From positions 1 to 7,120 of the forward strand of contig WJLP01000026.1 in the NCBI GenBank assembly GCA_014728435.1: a stretch of 7,120 nucleotides of DNA, in the 5' to 3' direction. Shown one piece after another: positions 5,213-7,120 of the stretch. Made by a program: the position numbers and the translations under genes. The notes under the pieces were generated by a model, which saw nothing but the letters and a program-made list of their open reading frames with translations, ran no database searches and had not been told where the DNA came from. Position 1 is the stretch's first letter; each line of letters starts with the position of its first letter. The DNA is from Candidatus Uhrbacteria bacterium. GTDB lineage: Bacteria > Patescibacteriota > Patescibacteriia > 2-12-FULL-60-25.

Positions 5213-5827
5213 TTAGGTGAAATTGGAAGGATTGAACGCAATTTCGATATCGGGTTTTTCATTTTCGATAATTTTTTGACGAAGCCTTTTGTCCCAGGCT
5301 TTGGCCATGAGATCGCCGGGCGGTACCTGGAGATCCAAGCTTTCGGCACAGCGGTCTTCGTCGAAATAGTGGCTTTTGATTTCGTAGAGAATACCGTTGG
5401 GAACATCGGAGTAGATGACGCGAATATATTTTTGGCCATGAAAGCGCGGGTAATTGCTGCGAACATACATTTGCAGTCCGTCGCGCGTGGCCCAGAATTT
5501 GAAATCGGTTTCGAAGACTTGCTCTCCGCTTTCTTCAGGATCTTGAACGTTCAAGGCGCGGCGCATGAATTTGGCTTCGAGCCGGTCCTTGTTGCGATAT
5601 AGAAAGATGGCGGGCGGGATGAGCAGGGCGCAGGTGCCGGCCATCAAGAGGCTGGCAAGCGCCAGGCCGAATTGAGCCGAGAGCCCGCCGAAACAGATGA
5701 AAATCAGGATTACCGCGCCGAGCTTGACGGCGCCGAGCTTGTGTTTGGCTTTCTTATAGGCGCTGGGCTCGCGGATGCTCATGGTGTTCTCGTGGGGCCG
5801 GCTGTCTTGCTTGAGTGCGTGGAGCAT
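5213..5827 (-). CDS. Hypothetical protein with two membrane segments
   Basis: I do not recognise this 204-residue protein. A short polar, basic N-terminus (1-31) is followed by two close hydrophobic segments at about 33-53 and 55-77, then YRNKDR. The remaining 125 residues are soluble and charged, with alternating hydrophobic residues suggesting beta strands (for example YIRVIYSDVP at 134-143 and GILYEIKSHYFDED at 145-158). A helical hairpin with a large domain on one side of the membrane is the likely shape, with that domain probably cytoplasmic by the positive-inside rule. The start is set by GGAGGT four bases before the ATG at 5827. An upstream in-frame start at 5905 would add 26 unlikely residues and cover the Shine-Dalgarno. 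The gene has its own terminator, so it looks monocistronic. Its function is unknown. Confidence 0.8.
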   Translation of the reverse strand: MLHALKQDSRPHENTMSIREPSAYKKAKHKLGAVKLGAVILIFICFGGLSAQFGLALASLLMAGTCALLIPPAIFLYRNKDRLEAKFMRRALNVQDPEESGEQVFETDFKFWATRDGLQMYVRSNYPRFHGQKYIRVIYSDVPNGILYEIKSHYFDEDRCAESLDLQVPPGDLMAKAWDKRLRQKIIENEKPDIEIAFNPSNFT

Positions 5828-5831
5828 TTTT

Positions 5832-5837
5832 ACCTCC
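5832..5837 (-). promoter_or_regulatory. Strong Shine-Dalgarno deciding the start at 5827
   Basis: On the minus strand GGAGGT is followed by AAAA and the ATG. This is the only near-perfect ribosome-binding site in the window. The other genes have weak or no recognisable sites, so this gene may be translated more strongly than its neighbours. Confidence 0.85.
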
Positions 5838-5857
5838 AAATTTATTGTGAAATTGCA

Positions 5858-5893
5858 ATTATATAGGTAACCAGAAAATAAGAAGTTTGTCAA
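5858..5893 (-). promoter_or_regulatory. Promoter-like boxes upstream of the two-TM gene
   Basis: On the minus strand a perfect TTGACA (5893-5888) and a perfect TATAAT (5863-5858) lie 24 bp apart, too far for a classic sigma70 promoter. The TATAAT is well placed for a start near 5851. Either it works without a proper -35, or the TTGACA box has another role. A similar pair lies before the transposase gene at 7085-7120. Confidence 0.4.
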
Positions 5894-6023
5894 GAGCGAG
5901 CGCATTTAAAATCTCAAAAATTCAAATGATATCCCTCTTCCTTTTGTAAATTACGAGTCACCGGCGACATTCATAAAACAAGGTGGTATTTTGTTTCTTG
6001 GAAAGTTTGCGTTTTTCATCAAG

Positions 6024-6623
6024 TTATTCCTTTACAACTCCGGCATCGACAAGCGCTTGATAGTGACTGGGGCGTTTTTGCGCCAAATATTCGATAACTT
6101 TGCCACGGACAGGTTCGTCTGTGAGGTGGTTTTTTTTGGCGAAAGTCAGGATTTTGTTGACGGCATGTTGACGTTCGGCTTCATCTTCAAAGGTGAGTTC
6201 GATTTCGGCCAGGTTATATTCGAAATCGCTGTCATAATCCACTTCGTCGAGGTCGATGGTGAATCCGTCCTTTGTGTATTTGCGGCGGGTGGTTACGCAA
6301 TGGACGAAAGGGGCACATCCGGCGGCAACCAAGTCCTCATCTATAGAAGCGGTTTTTTGGATATTTAACCGCTCGCGGATTTCATCCTCGTTCGTAATTT
6401 CATTGTATTGATTAATAACGCGCATATCGTGGCCGGGAAGGCCGGCTTTGAGTTCGAAATTGCCATTGCGCTTTCTAAGCCAACAGTCTTTGGTGGTGAG
6501 GCTGTGGCTTTTGTCGTCAAAATAGGTATCGCTGATTTGTTGTTCGGATATAAGCTTTGCGCCATTTAGAAGGCGTTTTTGCTGTTCATCTGAAAGATGA
6601 AATTTTTTCTCGATTTCGTACAT
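6024..6623 (-). CDS. CYTH-domain phosphatase, thiamine-triphosphatase-like
   Basis: CYTH enzymes form a beta-barrel tunnel that binds triphosphate groups with metal ions. Members include thiamine triphosphatase, inorganic triphosphatase and class IV adenylate cyclase. The 199 residues cover the whole domain: the ExExK signature (E3, E5, K7), DTYFD (32-36), WLRKR (48-52), FELKA (56-60), Y73 and E75, RRK (113-115), IDLDEVDYD (123-131), AEIEL (139-143) and the late basic residue in PVRGKVIEYL (171-180). The WLRKR and FELK pattern is closest to the thiamine-triphosphatase branch, but the substrate cannot be settled from sequence alone. The ATG start puts the signature at the very N-terminus, as usual. 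There is no clear Shine-Dalgarno. The first 38 bp overlap the end of the upstream transposase gene, so translational coupling or a shared transcript is possible. Confidence 0.9.
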   Translation of the reverse strand: MYEIEKKFHLSDEQQKRLLNGAKLISEQQISDTYFDDKSHSLTTKDCWLRKRNGNFELKAGLPGHDMRVINQYNEITNEDEIRERLNIQKTASIDEDLVAAGCAPFVHCVTTRRKYTKDGFTIDLDEVDYDSDFEYNLAEIELTFEDEAERQHAVNKILTFAKKNHLTDEPVRGKVIEYLAQKRPSHYQALVDAGVVKE

Positions 6624-7071
6624 ATAAATTTTTTCTTGTGTGAAGTATCGCGTTATTTATGATGTAGTTCCTTATGTTCCGCAGGGATTCATTATTATTG
6701 ATTATTTGATCATGGAAAGATCTTTGCCATTTAAAATTTGAAAAACCGATATTATGAATTTGTTTTGATGAAGTTGTTTTAAATGCTCCAATAATATTTG
6801 ATAAGCTTTTTGTTTTTTGAGTTGATGGCAATATTTCGATTATTCCATGAGTATGGTCAGGCATCACACAAAATTCGTCAAGTTTAATGTATGTAAAGTT
6901 TGTTTCAATCCATTTCCATTGTTGTTTAACGATTTGACCAAGTTCATTAAGGATCATGGATTCATTTATAATGCGTCCAAAGTTATCTTGTTTTGCACGG
7001 ATGGTGACAAAGTATTTTCCGGATTTGTGATAGTCGTAGCCTGGTAGACGGGGTGATGTTTTTCGTATCAT
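6586..7071 (-). CDS. REP-associated Y1 transposase (IS200-like, RAYT)
   Basis: Y1 HUH transposases nick single-stranded DNA at a hairpin and attach to it through a tyrosine. RAYT members act on short palindromic repeats scattered over the genome. From the ATG at 7071 the product has 161 residues: RLPGYDY and YFVTI near the N-terminus (8-24), the HUH motif in MPDHTHG (H73, H75), KWQRSFHDQII (114-124), and the nucleophile helix RNIRNYIINN (131-140) with Y136. All catalytic residues are present, so the enzyme looks intact. Starts at 7083 (ATG) and 7101 (GTG) are also open, but a TATATA box at 7085-7090 would place transcription start near 7078 and favours 7071. The C-terminal tail after residue 141 is not conserved and overlaps the CYTH gene. 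The flanking repeats that would mark a mobile unit lie outside the window or are not visible. Confidence 0.9.
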   Translation of the reverse strand: MIRKTSPRLPGYDYHKSGKYFVTIRAKQDNFGRIINESMILNELGQIVKQQWKWIETNFTYIKLDEFCVMPDHTHGIIEILPSTQKTKSLSNIIGAFKTTSSKQIHNIGFSNFKWQRSFHDQIINNNESLRNIRNYIINNAILHTRKNLYVRNREKISSFR

Positions 7072-7084
7072 GGTGGGTATCATA

Positions 7085-7120
7085 TATATACCCGGTTCCA
7101 CACATATGAAGTTTTGTCAA
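7085..7120 (-). promoter_or_regulatory. Promoter-like boxes upstream of the transposase gene
   Basis: On the minus strand TTGACA (7120-7115) lies at the window edge and TATATA (7090-7085) follows 24 bp later. The spacing and the bases after the first box (TTGACAAAACTTC) resemble those before the two-TM gene (TTGACAAACTTC at 5893-5882). Both spacers have GG at positions 16-17. It may be a promoter with unusual spacing or a shared regulatory box. Confidence 0.35.

Noticed and set aside
5165..5602. Plus-strand frame opposite the two-TM gene
   Set aside because: The minus-strand gene has a strong Shine-Dalgarno, membrane segments and a terminator. The plus frame has none of these and lies in its shadow.

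Overview
The window carries a complete diversity-generating retroelement (DGR) in its first 2.8 kb, followed by housekeeping and mobile genes. No taxonomic marker gene is present. A Candidate Phyla Radiation (Patescibacteria) bacterium is the best guess. The reasons are a DGR target of a type I associate with those genomes, compact genes with few strong ribosome-binding sites, short tandem and inverted repeats between genes, and a stand-alone proton-pumping pyrophosphatase. This assignment is inference.

DGR, 137-2811. A 220-residue target protein (137-799, +) ends in a variable repeat (VR, 664-796). A near-copy, the template repeat (TR, 1258-1390), lies 460 bp downstream outside any gene. The two differ at 19 of 133 positions, and 18 of these are adenines in the TR, which is the signature of adenine-specific mutagenic retrohoming. 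After the TR come an Avd-like accessory gene on the opposite strand (1415-1759, -) and a DGR-type reverse transcriptase (1810-2811, +). A perfect 26-bp palindrome starts 8 bp after the target stop codon, where known DGRs need a hairpin for target recognition. A second palindrome with the same TCGCGA core lies 78 bp before the TR. The expected mode of action is that RT and Avd copy the TR RNA with errors at adenines, and the cDNA replaces the VR, rewriting about 15 residues at the C-terminus of the target.

Middle, 2812-5134. A strong sigma70-type promoter and a repeat-rich leader of about 160 nt precede hppA (3071-5065, +), a potassium-independent membrane proton pyrophosphatase. Five 7-bp tandem repeats and an intrinsic terminator follow it.

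Right part, 5186-7120, all on the minus strand. Reading leftward from the right edge, there is a REP-associated (Y1, HUH) transposase whose 3' end overlaps a CYTH-domain phosphatase gene by 38 bp. Next comes a 204-residue protein with two membrane segments, a textbook Shine-Dalgarno and its own terminator.

The target gene and TR module is clearly richer in GC (about 63% in a sampled stretch) than the rt, avd and right-hand genes. It also holds the unusual palindromes. The most noteworthy points are the DGR itself, the antisense avd between TR and rt, a nine-G tract at the avd/rt start junction that could switch the frame or promoter of either gene, and the paired palindromes.
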